Positions 16,475 to 25,880 of a stretch of DNA of 64,000 nucleotides are shown here, one piece after another. The notes under the pieces are model-generated. The model was not told where the DNA came from. It saw nothing but the letters and a program-made list of their open reading frames with translations, and did not search any database. Source of the DNA: Caulobacter sp. NIBR1757 (GTDB lineage: Bacteria > Pseudomonadota > Alphaproteobacteria > Caulobacterales > Caulobacteraceae); the NCBI RefSeq assembly GCF_027912495.1, contig NZ_CP115463.1, forward strand, positions 1,821,501 through 1,885,500. Reading direction: 5' to 3'. Each line of letters starts with the position of its first letter. Within the stretch, counting starts at the first letter, position 1. Made by a program: the position numbers and the translations under genes.

Positions 16475-17659
16475 ATGCCGCAGTGGTTGCAAGGACGCCG
16501 ACTCTGGATCGCGCTGGGCGCCGTGGGGCTCAGCCTTGTGCTGGGGCTTGCCTGGATGGTCTGGGGCGTCGATGTCCTGCGCGCCTCCCTCGATCCCCGC
16601 GTGCCGTTCCAGACCTACGATCCGCCGGGGAGGCCCTACTATGATCAACCGCGCGCCTGGGCGCTGATCCCCAAGGCGCCGGACAAGCCCCGCATCGACG
16701 ACCCGGCCGCCGATGTCTTCTTCATCCACCCGACCACCTATGACGGCGGTGACCACTGGAACGCCCCGTTCCGCGATTCGAAGGCCACCCGCCTGACCCG
16801 CGAGGTCATGCTGCCCAACTACGCCGGGCCGTTCGCCAAGGCGGGGAGGGTGTTCGCCCCCCACTACCGCCAGGCCAGCCTCTACGCCCAGCTGACCCTG
16901 CGCGAGGACGCCCGCGAGGCGCGGGCCTTCGCCTATGACGACGTCCGCGACGCCTTCCGGCAGTGGAAGGCGAAGTACGGAGGGCAGCGGCCGTTCATCC
17001 TGGTCGGGGTGGAGCAGGGCGGCCTGCTGGCGGCCCGGCTGCTGGCCGAGGAGATCGCGGCCGATCCCGCCCTGATGAAGCGGATGGCGGCCGCCTATTT
17101 CATCGAGACCGTCGTCCCGGCCGACGCCTATGGCCCGACCCATCCGCCGGCCGCCTGCACGGCGCGGTATCAGGCCGGCTGCGTGCTGGCCTGGAAGTCG
17201 GCCGGGGCGGTCGAGCGGGGGCGGATCAAGGAGCGCTCGCTGGGCTGGACGCCGAGCGGAACCCTGGTGAACCTCGCCGGCCGCATGCCGCTCTGCGTCA
17301 ACCCGCTGACCGGTACGGCGACCACGGAGGAGGCGCTGGAACGCGCCAATCTCGGCGCCGCCAATGCGTCCGGCCTGGCCTGGGGCGAGCGCCCGCCGCT
17401 GATCGCCCGGGCTGTGCACGCCAGATGCGACGAGGGCATCCTGAAGGTCTCCAGGCCCAAGTCCGGCGCCCTGCGGCGGAGCGGCGGTTGGGCCGACCGC
17501 CTGCGGATGCCGCCCTACAACCTGTTCTACGGCGACCTGGAAGCGGACTCGCAGGCCCGGGTCGCGGCGCTGCTTGGCGTGCCGGAAGGCGCCAAGGCGG
17601 CGCCGCCGATCAGCCAGTCGATCTCGGTCGGCACGGTGCCGACCCACAGGATCGACTAG
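16475..17659 (+). CDS. DUF3089 family protein
   Basis: A 394-residue DUF3089 protein, a poorly characterised family with an alpha/beta-hydrolase-like layout. The N-terminal segment (about residues 9-34) is one hydrophobic helix (LGAVGLSLVLGLAWMVWGVDVL), so the protein is probably membrane-anchored and periplasmic. The body has DVFFIHPTTYDGGDHWNAP, APHYRQASLYAQ and FILVGVEQGGLLAARLL, where VEQG occupies the nucleophile-elbow position without a serine. The stop shares a CTAG palindrome with the convergent downstream gene. Confidence 0.8.
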   Translation: MPQWLQGRRLWIALGAVGLSLVLGLAWMVWGVDVLRASLDPRVPFQTYDPPGRPYYDQPRAWALIPKAPDKPRIDDPAADVFFIHPTTYDGGDHWNAPFRDSKATRLTREVMLPNYAGPFAKAGRVFAPHYRQASLYAQLTLREDAREARAFAYDDVRDAFRQWKAKYGGQRPFILVGVEQGGLLAARLLAEEIAADPALMKRMAAAYFIETVVPADAYGPTHPPAACTARYQAGCVLAWKSAGAVERGRIKERSLGWTPSGTLVNLAGRMPLCVNPLTGTATTEEALERANLGAANASGLAWGERPPLIARAVHARCDEGILKVSRPKSGALRRSGGWADRLRMPPYNLFYGDLEADSQARVAALLGVPEGAKAAPPISQSISVGTVPTHRID

Positions 17660-18024
17660 CCCGCGAGCGTCTTCAGGCCCGCGTACTGCGGCTGGTCGAT
17701 GCGGACCTGGTCGATGGTCGAGGCCTTCAGGTGGGCCAGCAGGGCCGGGTCGGTCGGGGAGATTTCGCCGTCGCGGATCTTGCCGCAGAGTTCGGTGTTC
17801 AGCGTCGCCCAGTCGCCGTCATGGCCGAGCAACGCGACCATCCGCGCCGTCTGGGCATCCTCGGCCGCCTGGCCGCCGGCGATCTCGCGCTTGATGGCGG
17901 CCAGGGCGTTGACCGCCACCCGGGCGTGGAAGGCGTCGCGGTCTTTCAGCTGCGGCGCGGCGCGTTCCTCGATGAACTTGATGACGCTTTCGATCAGTTC
18001 GATGCTGGTCGGCTGGGTGATCAT
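17656..18024 (-). CDS. DUF6285 domain protein
   Basis: A 122-residue helical protein without an assigned activity. It resembles the small DUF6285 partner routinely encoded after APH-type phosphotransferases linked to acyl-CoA dehydrogenases. It starts MITQPTSIELIESVIKFIEE and contains the ARVAVNALAAIKREI helix. The ATG overlaps the phosphotransferase stop as ATGA, so the two proteins are probably made together and may interact. Longer reading frames upstream overlap that gene and are not real. Confidence 0.75.
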   Translation of the reverse strand: MITQPTSIELIESVIKFIEERAAPQLKDRDAFHARVAVNALAAIKREIAGGQAAEDAQTARMVALLGHDGDWATLNTELCGKIRDGEISPTDPALLAHLKASTIDQVRIDQPQYAGLKTLAG

Positions 18025-18998
18025 GCGGCTTGCTCCAGCAGGGCGACGAGGTCGATTTCGGTTTCGCTGGCCCGGCGGCCGATCATCGCCCGCTCGACCG
18101 AGGCGTCGGCGCCGCTGGCATAGGCCATGTACATGGTCAGGCACATGCAGCCCCACTTCAGCGAGCCCAGCATCTCCCAGTAGAGGACCCGTTCGAGCGA
18201 GATCTCCCGGCCGCCGGCCGCGTGATAGGCGTCCAGCAGGTCGGCATAGTCGCCGAAGCCGCCGACCGGCTTGGTCCCGCCGAAACGCCAGCTGCGGGTG
18301 CAGATCCAGCCCATGTCCTCGGCCGGATCGCCGAGATGGGCCAGTTCCCAATCGAGCACGCCCACCAGGCCCTGCTCGGGGTGGACCATGATGTTGCCGT
18401 TCCGGAAGTCGCCATGCACCAGCACGGGGGTCTCCAGTGATGGAGCGCGGTCGCGCAGGAAACGGATGGCGGCCTCGAAGATCGGGCGCTCGGCGCCGGA
18501 GCCGCGATAGACGGCCTCGTACTTCTCCAGCTCGGTGAGGGCGCTGGAGGTGACCAGCGGCGGCAGGCCTTCGGTCGGTACGGCATGGATGGCGGCCAGC
18601 GCCTTGCCGCACTGGGCCGCCAGGCCTGGCCGGATGGTCTCGAAGGGCGGATCGCGGGTGATGCGCTTGCCGAGCGTCTCGCCCTCGAGCCTGGCCATCA
18701 CATAGGCCTCGCCGATCTCGCTGTCCGGCGCGCTTTCGGCCAGCACCCTGGGGACGATCGCCCCCTTGGCGGCGGCGGCGCGGATCAGGGCGGCCTCGGT
18801 CGCCAGGGGTACGGCATTGCCGCTGCCCGTCGCGCTCGGCGGCTTGCGGCGCAGGATCATCGGCGCGCCGGTGTCGGTCTCGAAGGCCCAGGTTTCCTGG
18901 CTGGCCCCGCCGGAGAGGCGGCGCAGGTTGACCACCGTGGTGGCGCCGGCGTCGAGCTGCGGGGCGAGCGGCGTGAGCGCCTGTTGAAGATCATCCAT
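18021..18998 (-). CDS. APH-family phosphotransferase (ACAD10/11-associated type)
   Basis: A 325-residue aminoglycoside-phosphotransferase-fold kinase. Visible motifs are the N-lobe LRRLSGGASQETWAFE, the catalytic loop VHGDFRNGNIMVHPEQG and the metal-binding VLDWELAHLGDPAEDMGW. Relatives fused or adjacent to acyl-CoA dehydrogenases (mammalian ACAD10/11) phosphorylate 4-hydroxyacyl-CoAs before elimination, so a hydroxy-acid catabolism role is more likely than drug resistance. No acyl-CoA dehydrogenase is adjacent here. It is the first gene of a two-gene operon with the DUF6285 protein. Confidence 0.82.
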   Translation of the reverse strand: MDDLQQALTPLAPQLDAGATTVVNLRRLSGGASQETWAFETDTGAPMILRRKPPSATGSGNAVPLATEAALIRAAAAKGAIVPRVLAESAPDSEIGEAYVMARLEGETLGKRITRDPPFETIRPGLAAQCGKALAAIHAVPTEGLPPLVTSSALTELEKYEAVYRGSGAERPIFEAAIRFLRDRAPSLETPVLVHGDFRNGNIMVHPEQGLVGVLDWELAHLGDPAEDMGWICTRSWRFGGTKPVGGFGDYADLLDAYHAAGGREISLERVLYWEMLGSLKWGCMCLTMYMAYASGADASVERAMIGRRASETEIDLVALLEQAA

Positions 18999-19221
18999 GC
19001 TTTCGATTCCGACCCTTCACCCACCGTCAGTCAACCAGTTGCGGATCACGGCGACCACGGGTATTCGACAAGCGCTTTCCGGTCCCTTCCGTGAAAGGAG
19101 TCAACACCATGCAGGCCACCGCCACCCGGTAGTTCGTCGGACGCGAACGGCGCGTCCCGAACCTCCTGTCCCCCGCATCGCGCGGGCGACGCCTCATGAC
19201 TCCTTCTCCTGAAAGCTTCCA

Positions 19222-20454
19222 ATGACCCAGTCTCTCTGGCGCCATAGCGACTTCCTGAAACTGTGGGCGGCGCAAGCCGTCTCCGCCTTCGGCGCGCGGA
19301 TCACCCGCGAAGGCCTGCCGATGGCCGCCATCCTCACCCTCGACGCCAGGCCGGCGCAGCTTGGCCTGCTGGCCGCCCTCAGCATGGGGCCGGGGGTGAT
19401 CCTCGGCCTGTTCGCCGGCGGCTGGGCGGACCGTAACTATCGCCGACCGATCCTGATCGGGACGGATCTGCTGCGGGTCCTGCTGCTGCTCTCCATTCCC
19501 ATCGCCGCCTGGATGCACTGGCTGACCATGCCGCAGCTTTATCTGGTCGCCGCGGCGGTCGGGGCGGCCAGCCTGATGTTCGCCATCGCCGACCATGCCT
19601 ACCTGCCCAGCGTTATCCCGCGCGACCAGCTGATGGAGGGCAACGCCAAGCTGGGCGTTACCGAGTCGGTGGCCGAGATCGGCGGACCGGCCCTGGCCGG
19701 GGTGCTGTTCAACCTGCTGACCGCGCCCTTCGCCCTGCTGGTCAACGCCGCCACCTACCTGGCCTCGGCGGTCCTGCTGCTGGGCATCCGCAAGCCGGAG
19801 GCCGCGCCGGAGCCGGTCGCCAGGGCCGAACATCCGTTCGAGGACCTGGTGTTCGGCGTCTCGGCCATCTGGGGCCAGCCGCTGGTGCGGCCGCTGCTGG
19901 TCATGACGGTGGTGCAGACCCTGTTCATGTCCTTCTTCGCCGGGCTGTACCTGTTGTTCGCCATCCAGACCCTGGGCCTGTCGACCGCCCTACTGGGCCT
20001 GGTCATCGCGGTCGGCGGGATCGGCGCCCTGCTGGGGGCGATCATCGCGCCTCTTGCGGTGCGCTGGCTGGGCCTTGGGCCGGCGATCATCGGGCTGGGG
20101 CTGATCGCGGCGACATCGGCTCTGCTGATTCCGCTGGCTCCGGTCGGCATGGTCGGCGGGGCGGCGGTGCTGATCATCGGTCAACTCCTCGGCGATGGGT
20201 TCGGTGTCGCCTCGATGATCCCGGCCGGGACCCTTCGGCAGTCGGTGTTTCCGCCGGCCCAGCTGGGGCGGACGGGGGCGGTGTTCCATGTGGCGCGCGG
20301 CGGCATGTCGGTGATCGGCGCCCTGGTCGGCGGGGCGGCGGCCCAGGTCTTCGGCATCCGCGAGACGATGTGGGTGGCGGCCATCGGCATGGTGGTGGCT
20401 GCCCTGATCCCGATCTTCTCGCCCCTGCGGACGCTGCGCGAACTGCCGGACTAG
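19222..20454 (+). CDS. MFS transporter
   Basis: A 410-residue major facilitator protein with about 12 hydrophobic segments, for example LGLLAALSMGPGVILGLFAG and the inter-helix GGWADRNYRRPIL loop (motif A type) between TM2 and TM3. It resembles the MFS_3/EntS-like exporter group; the substrate is unknown. The ATG at 19222 follows a TCTCCTGAAAG stretch. It diverges from the phosphotransferase operon across a 223-bp gap in which I see no clear element, and its stop shares a CTAG with the convergent recG stop. Confidence 0.85.
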   Translation: MTQSLWRHSDFLKLWAAQAVSAFGARITREGLPMAAILTLDARPAQLGLLAALSMGPGVILGLFAGGWADRNYRRPILIGTDLLRVLLLLSIPIAAWMHWLTMPQLYLVAAAVGAASLMFAIADHAYLPSVIPRDQLMEGNAKLGVTESVAEIGGPALAGVLFNLLTAPFALLVNAATYLASAVLLLGIRKPEAAPEPVARAEHPFEDLVFGVSAIWGQPLVRPLLVMTVVQTLFMSFFAGLYLLFAIQTLGLSTALLGLVIAVGGIGALLGAIIAPLAVRWLGLGPAIIGLGLIAATSALLIPLAPVGMVGGAAVLIIGQLLGDGFGVASMIPAGTLRQSVFPPAQLGRTGAVFHVARGGMSVIGALVGGAAAQVFGIRETMWVAAIGMVVAALIPIFSPLRTLRELPD

Positions 20455-22520
20455 TCCCCCTGCGCTCCCGGGCGCCAGTCGAATAGTTCCTGAAGCGTCC
20501 GCAGGCGCATGCCCCGTTCCCCGGTCAGCTCGGGGTCGCGGGTCAGGACCAGGCGGGCGTCGTCGGCGGCCACCGCGATCAGGTCGCGGTGAGCCGCCGG
20601 GTCGGCCAAGCGGTAGGCGGGGAAGCCGCTCTGCTTGAGGCCGAGCGGGTCGCCGCCGCCGCGCAGTTCGAGGTCCTTCTCGGCGATCTCGAAGCCGTCG
20701 TCGGTCTTGCGCAGGATGTCGAGCCGTTGCTCGGCGATGTCGCCCAGCGGCGGGTCGTAGATCAGCAGGCAGGCGCTCTCCCGCCGGCCCCGGCCGACGC
20801 GGCCGCGCAGCTGGTGCAGCTGGGCGAGGCCGAAGCGGTCGGCGTGTTCGATGACCATGATGGTGGCGTTGGGCACGTTGACCCCGACCTCGACCACCGT
20901 GGTGGCGACGAGGACGGGGAGGCGGCCCTCGGCGAAGGCGGCCATCACCTCGTCCTTCTCGGCGCCGCTCATCTGCCCGTGCACCAACCCCACGTGCGAG
21001 CCCATGACCTTGCGCAGTTCGGCGGCCCGGGTCTCGGCGGCCATGACGTCGAGTTCTTCGGATTCGGAGACCAGCGGGCAGATCCAGAAGGCCTGGGCGC
21101 CCTCCGACACCGCGTTGCGCAACCGTTCGATGACCTGCGGCAGGCGCGGGGAGGGGACGGCCGCGGTGGCCACCGGCGTGCGGCCCGGCGGCTTCTCGTC
21201 GATGCGGCTGACGTCGAGGTCGCCGAAGACGGTCAGTTCCAGGGTGCGCGGGATCGGCGTCGCCGACATGGCCAGCAGGTGGACGCCGTCGCCCTTGTCG
21301 GTCAGCCGCTTGCGCTCGTTGACCCCGAAGCGGTGCTGTTCGTCGATGACCGCGAGACTCAGGCCCCTGAACTTCACCTCGTCCTGGAAGAGGGCGTGGG
21401 TGCCGACGGCGACGCCGGCCGTGCCGTCCATCAGGGCCATCAGTTTCTCGGCCCGCACCCCGCCCTTGTCGCGGCCGGTCAGCAGGATCACGCGCGTCCC
21501 CTGCGCCTCCAGCATCGGGGCGATGGTCTCGAAATGCTGGCGGGCGAGGATTTCGGTCGGGGCCATCAGCGCCGCCTGCCGGCCCGCGTCGAGGACATCA
21601 GCCATGGCCAGGGTGCAGACCACGGTCTTGCCGGAGCCGACATCGCCCTGCAGGAGACGGCTCATCCGCTCGCCGGCCTGCAGGTCGCCGCGGATTTCGG
21701 ACAGGGCGCGGATCTGGGCGCCCGTCAGCTTCCAGGGCAGGGCCGCTTCCAGCCGGTCGGCCATCGGCCCGGCGAGGATGGCCGGGGCCGGCTCGCTCTT
21801 GCGGGCCGCCTTGCGCTGGGCCAGGGCCAGCTGGTGGGCCAGCAGTTCGTCGAAGGCGAGGCGCCTGCGGACCCTGCCCAGAACCGCGATGTCGGCCTCG
21901 TCACGCGGGTTGTGCAGATGCTCCAGCGCCTGGCGCCAGCTCGGCCACCCCTCGCGGGCCAGCCAGGCGGGGTCCTGCCATTCGGCGAGATCCGGAGCCC
22001 GTTCCAGCGCCTCATGGGCCATCTTGCGCACGGTGCGGGCCGGCAGGCCGGCGGTGGCCGGATAGATGGCCTCCAGCTCCGGCACCTCGGCGGCCCGGGC
22101 CACATCGACGAAATAGTCGGGGTGGACGATGTTCCAGCTGTCGTTGAAGCGCTCGACCTTGCCGCTGACGATGCGCTTGGCGCCGACCGGATGCTGGCGT
22201 TCCAGATGCGGCCCGTGGCCCTTGAAGAAGGTGATGGTGATGAAGCCGCTCTCGCCATCGACGACGCGGATGCGCCAGGGCTGGTTGGCGGCGCGCGGCC
22301 GCTGGTGATCGTTGACGACGACCGAGAGGGTGGCGACTTCGCCATCGACCAGGCTGAGGAAGCTCGACGGCTTGCGGTGGATCAGGCTGTGCGGCTTGAG
22401 GAACAGCACGTCGCGGACGAGGGGGCCGGCCAGCTTCTCCACCAGGGGCGCGACCTTGGGCCCGACGCCCTTGAGGGTCGAGACCTGGGCGAACAGCGGG
22501 AAGAGACTCTCCGGGCGCAT
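20451..22520 (-). CDS. recG: ATP-dependent DNA helicase RecG
   Basis: Branch-migrating superfamily 2 helicase that reverses stalled forks, 689 residues. An N-terminal wedge/OB domain precedes the helicase core with Walker A GDVGSGKTVVC near residue 291, the MAPTEILARQH motif, the DEQH box in VIDEQHRFG, LAMSATPIPRTL and, C-terminally, QLRGRVGRG. The length is typical. It lies 3 bp downstream of the toxin gene of a toxin-antitoxin pair, an unusual transcriptional neighbour. Confidence 0.95.
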   Translation of the reverse strand: MRPESLFPLFAQVSTLKGVGPKVAPLVEKLAGPLVRDVLFLKPHSLIHRKPSSFLSLVDGEVATLSVVVNDHQRPRAANQPWRIRVVDGESGFITITFFKGHGPHLERQHPVGAKRIVSGKVERFNDSWNIVHPDYFVDVARAAEVPELEAIYPATAGLPARTVRKMAHEALERAPDLAEWQDPAWLAREGWPSWRQALEHLHNPRDEADIAVLGRVRRRLAFDELLAHQLALAQRKAARKSEPAPAILAGPMADRLEAALPWKLTGAQIRALSEIRGDLQAGERMSRLLQGDVGSGKTVVCTLAMADVLDAGRQAALMAPTEILARQHFETIAPMLEAQGTRVILLTGRDKGGVRAEKLMALMDGTAGVAVGTHALFQDEVKFRGLSLAVIDEQHRFGVNERKRLTDKGDGVHLLAMSATPIPRTLELTVFGDLDVSRIDEKPPGRTPVATAAVPSPRLPQVIERLRNAVSEGAQAFWICPLVSESEELDVMAAETRAAELRKVMGSHVGLVHGQMSGAEKDEVMAAFAEGRLPVLVATTVVEVGVNVPNATIMVIEHADRFGLAQLHQLRGRVGRGRRESACLLIYDPPLGDIAEQRLDILRKTDDGFEIAEKDLELRGGGDPLGLKQSGFPAYRLADPAAHRDLIAVAADDARLVLTRDPELTGERGMRLRTLQELFDWRPGAQGD

Positions 22521-22523
22521 GGA

Positions 22524-22945
22524 TCAGACCAGGTGCGCTGGAAGGCCAAGGGCCAGAGCCGCGCCCGCCAGAGGACGATCCATCGTGCAAAGTTCGGCGC
22601 CGTGCTCGGCCGCGATGGCGAGGTGGAGGGCGTCGGGGCCGCGCAGGGCCAGGTCCTCGCGGTCAGAATAGCGGGCCGCTACCGTGAACGCGGTCGTGGA
22701 GATCGGCAAACTCAGCAAGGACCCGGCGACAAGGGCCGCATAGGCGCTGGCGGCCTGGCCCCGCTCGGCGGCATCGATCTGACCGGTTCGCAGCTTCATC
22801 GACAGTGCGGAGGACACCTCCGTCGTGACCCAGAGGCTGATGGCCAGTTCGTCTGTCAGATGCATCGACAGCCAACCTCGTGCGTCAGGCGTGTGCGCCT
22901 CGTTGGTGATCAAGGCGACGATCAGCGAGGTATCGAGGTAGAACA

Positions 22946-22946
<1 letters not shown>
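22524..22946 (-). CDS. PIN-domain toxin (VapC-like)
   Basis: Predicted Mg-dependent ribonuclease toxin, 140 residues. The acidic PIN residues can be assigned as Asp5 (FYLDTSL), Glu43 (TTEVSSAL), Asp105 (GPDALHLA) and Asp123 (CTMDRPL), so the active site looks intact. The start overlaps the antitoxin stop by one base (TGATG), the usual coupling of toxin-antitoxin modules. The RNA target is not predictable. It sits between its antitoxin and recG, all on the minus strand. Confidence 0.85.
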
Positions 22947-23549
<603 letters not shown>

Positions 23550-23699
23550 GGGGACGTGATCGCCGCGCATGGCGACGGGTGTTTGCGTCATACGTCTGGG
23601 GCGGCGTTCATGTCCCCGGTCAGCGCCGGCCGGGGACATGAACGCCGCTTCAGGCGATTAGGCTGGTCTTCGCACGGGGTGCGCGGCGATCACGTCCCC
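23550..23699. repeat. 150-bp nested palindromic intergenic element
   Basis: Two perfect inverted repeats are nested symmetrically. The outer 20-bp arms are at 23550-23569 and 23680-23699 (GGGGACGTGATCGCCGCGCA and its complement). The inner 19-bp arms are at 23601-23619 and 23630-23648 (core GTTCATGTCCCCGG) around a 10-nt loop. The two segments between arms are both 31 nt and partly complementary. The whole could fold into one long hairpin and looks like a MITE or REP-type repeat. Its right edge is one base from the stop of the DUF6880 gene. Confidence 0.8.
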
Positions 23700-23700
23700 C

Positions 23701-25056
23701 CTAGAAGCGGCGGAAGGGCTCGATTTTCTTCAGGAAGTCCTGGTGAGTCCCGAAGCCCTGGTGGTCGGCGATCTGGGGTTCGAGGGAGGCCGCCTCCAGC
23801 AGCCAGCGCTGGGCCGAGCCGTAGCGTTCGTGGCGGCGCCAGCGGGCGGTGTCCTCGATCATGGCGCGCAGGGCCAGGGCGGCGGCCAGAGGGTGTCGCG
23901 CCTCCAGCAGGCGGGCGGCGGGTTCGAGCAGGTCGACGGCGTCGCCCTTCAGGTCGGCGGTGCGGGTCAGGACGAGGCGGGCGGCCTCGGCGGCATTGGG
24001 CCATTCGACGAAGAAGCGCAGGGCCATGGCGGCGTTGGGGAAGACGCGGGCGTAAGCCATGGCCCGGTCCTCGGCCTCGACGTCGTCGAAGTCGCCCAGG
24101 CGCTTGAGGTGGGCGCGCAGCAAGTCGGCGTCGAGGCGGTCCTCGAAGCCGGCCCAGCGGATCTCCTGGGCCTCGGCGTCGCGGCCGTCGGCTTCGAGGG
24201 CGGCCAGCCAGCCGCGCTCCCAGTCGGCCGTGCTGCGGGTGCGGGGACCGGGGGAGGGGCGGGCGCGGTCGAGGGCCGCGAAGGCTTCGGCGGTGCGGCC
24301 GGCGGCGAGCAGGCGGGAGGCGATGTGGGCCCCGACCAGCGGCTCCTGCAGCTCCTTGGGGGTCCAGGTGGCGATGAAGCCCTCGACGTCGCCTTGCGCG
24401 TCGGCGATCTGCTGCACGGCGCGGCGCAGGGTCAGGCTGGTGCGGGCCCGGCGGTTGATGGCCCCGGTCAGCTTTTCGCGCAGCGCCCACATGGCCGGGT
24501 CGTCCAGCGCCGGCAGGACGGCGGCGACGATGCCGCTCATCAGCCCTTCGGTGTCGGCTGTGAGCATCTCGAAGACCCGGTCGGCCAACCCGCCCGGCTG
24601 GGCCTTGGCGGCCACGGCCAGAGGCCCGAGGTCCTGCACGGCGGTCGTGAACACGGCCGCGACCTCGCCCTTGGAGTCGTCGATGCGGTCCATGACCGGG
24701 TCGGCCAGGGCCAGCAGGCGCCAGAGCAGTTCCAGGGCCACGAAGGGGTTGAGCTCGGCCATCGGGCCGGCGATGGCGGCGCGCAGCTGTTTCAATTCGC
24801 GGACGAACTCGGCGTAGCGGCGCCAGGTGATGCGGGTGCGCTTCTCGGCGATGGAGGCGAGGCGCTTGTCGATCTCGTTGGCGAGATCGTCGGGCCCGGC
24901 CTCGCCGGCCAGCTCCAGCCGCAGCCGGCGCTTGATCGCCGCCTGGCCCTCGGTGATCTCCATCATCAGGGCGGCCAGCCGTTCGGCCCCCAGCCGCTCG
25001 AGATTGGCGAGGTTGAGGGTCTTCTTCGAGCCGGAGCGTTTGGCGGGCGCCTTCAT
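23701..25056 (-). CDS. DUF6880 family protein
   Basis: A 451-residue alpha-helical protein matching the DUF6880 pattern; activity unknown. It begins with a basic tail (MKAPAKRSGSKKTLNLANLERLG) followed by repeated helical hairpins suggesting an alpha-solenoid, with LLEARHPLAAALALRAMIEDT and RWRRHERYGSAQRWLLEAASLEP near the C-terminus, a hallmark end region of the family. No signal peptide is present, so it is probably cytoplasmic. It diverges from the exonuclease III gene across 44 bp. Confidence 0.75.
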   Translation of the reverse strand: MKAPAKRSGSKKTLNLANLERLGAERLAALMMEITEGQAAIKRRLRLELAGEAGPDDLANEIDKRLASIAEKRTRITWRRYAEFVRELKQLRAAIAGPMAELNPFVALELLWRLLALADPVMDRIDDSKGEVAAVFTTAVQDLGPLAVAAKAQPGGLADRVFEMLTADTEGLMSGIVAAVLPALDDPAMWALREKLTGAINRRARTSLTLRRAVQQIADAQGDVEGFIATWTPKELQEPLVGAHIASRLLAAGRTAEAFAALDRARPSPGPRTRSTADWERGWLAALEADGRDAEAQEIRWAGFEDRLDADLLRAHLKRLGDFDDVEAEDRAMAYARVFPNAAMALRFFVEWPNAAEAARLVLTRTADLKGDAVDLLEPAARLLEARHPLAAALALRAMIEDTARWRRHERYGSAQRWLLEAASLEPQIADHQGFGTHQDFLKKIEPFRRF

Positions 25057-25100
25057 GGGGTTGTGGATACCTTGCGTCGGCGGCGCGTTGGAAGCGCGTC

Positions 25101-25880
25101 GTGAAGCTCGCCACCTTCAACATCAACGGGATCAACAGCCGGCTGGACCATCTGCTCCAATGGCTGGACGAGGCGCGGCCCGATGTCGCCTGCCTGCAGG
25201 AGATCAAGGTGACGGACGACCGCTTCCCGTTTGAGGCGCTGGAGCGGGCCGGATACGGGGCGGTGGTGAAGGGGCAGAAGACCTGGCACGGGGTGGCCAT
25301 CCTGGCGCGCGGGGCCGAACCGGTGGTGACACGGCGGAGCCTGCCGGGCGATCCGTCGGACAGCGAGGCGCGCTACATCGAGGCGGCGGTGGACGGGGTG
25401 CTGGTCGGCTGCCTCTACCTGCCCAACGGCAATCCCTGGCCGGGGCCGAGGTTCGACTACAAGCAGGCCTGGTTCGGGCGGTTCAATGCCCATGCGCAGG
25501 CGTTGCTCGACAGCGGTCATCCGGTGGCGCTGATCGGAGACTACAACGTCGTGCCGACCGACGCCGACATCTACAACCCGGCCAGCTGGCGCAGGAACGC
25601 CCTGCTGCAGCCGGAGCCGCGCGCGGCCTATGCCGAGCTGCTGGGGCAGGGGTGGACCGACGCGCTGGCGGCCCTCTATCCGGACGATCCGCAGTGGACG
25701 TTCTGGACCAACCTGCGGAACCGCTGGGCGAACGACAAGGGCATGCGGATCGATCACCTGCTGCTAAGCTCGGGCCTTGCGGAGCGCCTTGTCGATGGGG
25801 GCGTTGATCGTGATGTGCGCGGCCGGCCCGGCGCCAGCGACCACGCGCCGGTCTGGATCGAGCTGGAGGATATCGAATGA
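25101..25880 (+). CDS. xth: Exodeoxyribonuclease III / AP endonuclease
   Basis: A 259-residue Mg-dependent endonuclease/exonuclease/phosphatase-fold enzyme that incises abasic sites. Active-site motifs are in order: FNINGINSR (N-terminus), CLQEIK with the metal-binding Glu, GDYNVVPTDADI, the RIDHLLLS segment and the terminal SDHAPVW catalytic His-Asp. The start is a GTG at 25101. The 3' end overlaps the next gene as ATGA, an odd pairing of a repair enzyme with a secreted protein. Confidence 0.93.
   Translation: MKLATFNINGINSRLDHLLQWLDEARPDVACLQEIKVTDDRFPFEALERAGYGAVVKGQKTWHGVAILARGAEPVVTRRSLPGDPSDSEARYIEAAVDGVLVGCLYLPNGNPWPGPRFDYKQAWFGRFNAHAQALLDSGHPVALIGDYNVVPTDADIYNPASWRRNALLQPEPRAAYAELLGQGWTDALAALYPDDPQWTFWTNLRNRWANDKGMRIDHLLLSSGLAERLVDGGVDRDVRGRPGASDHAPVWIELEDIE

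Noticed and set aside
13567-16476. A very long minus-strand open frame (about 969 codons) across hldE and hldD
   Set aside because: It is antisense to two well-conserved genes, low in complexity and rich in Gly/Val/Asp/His, as expected from the shadow frame of GC-rich genes.
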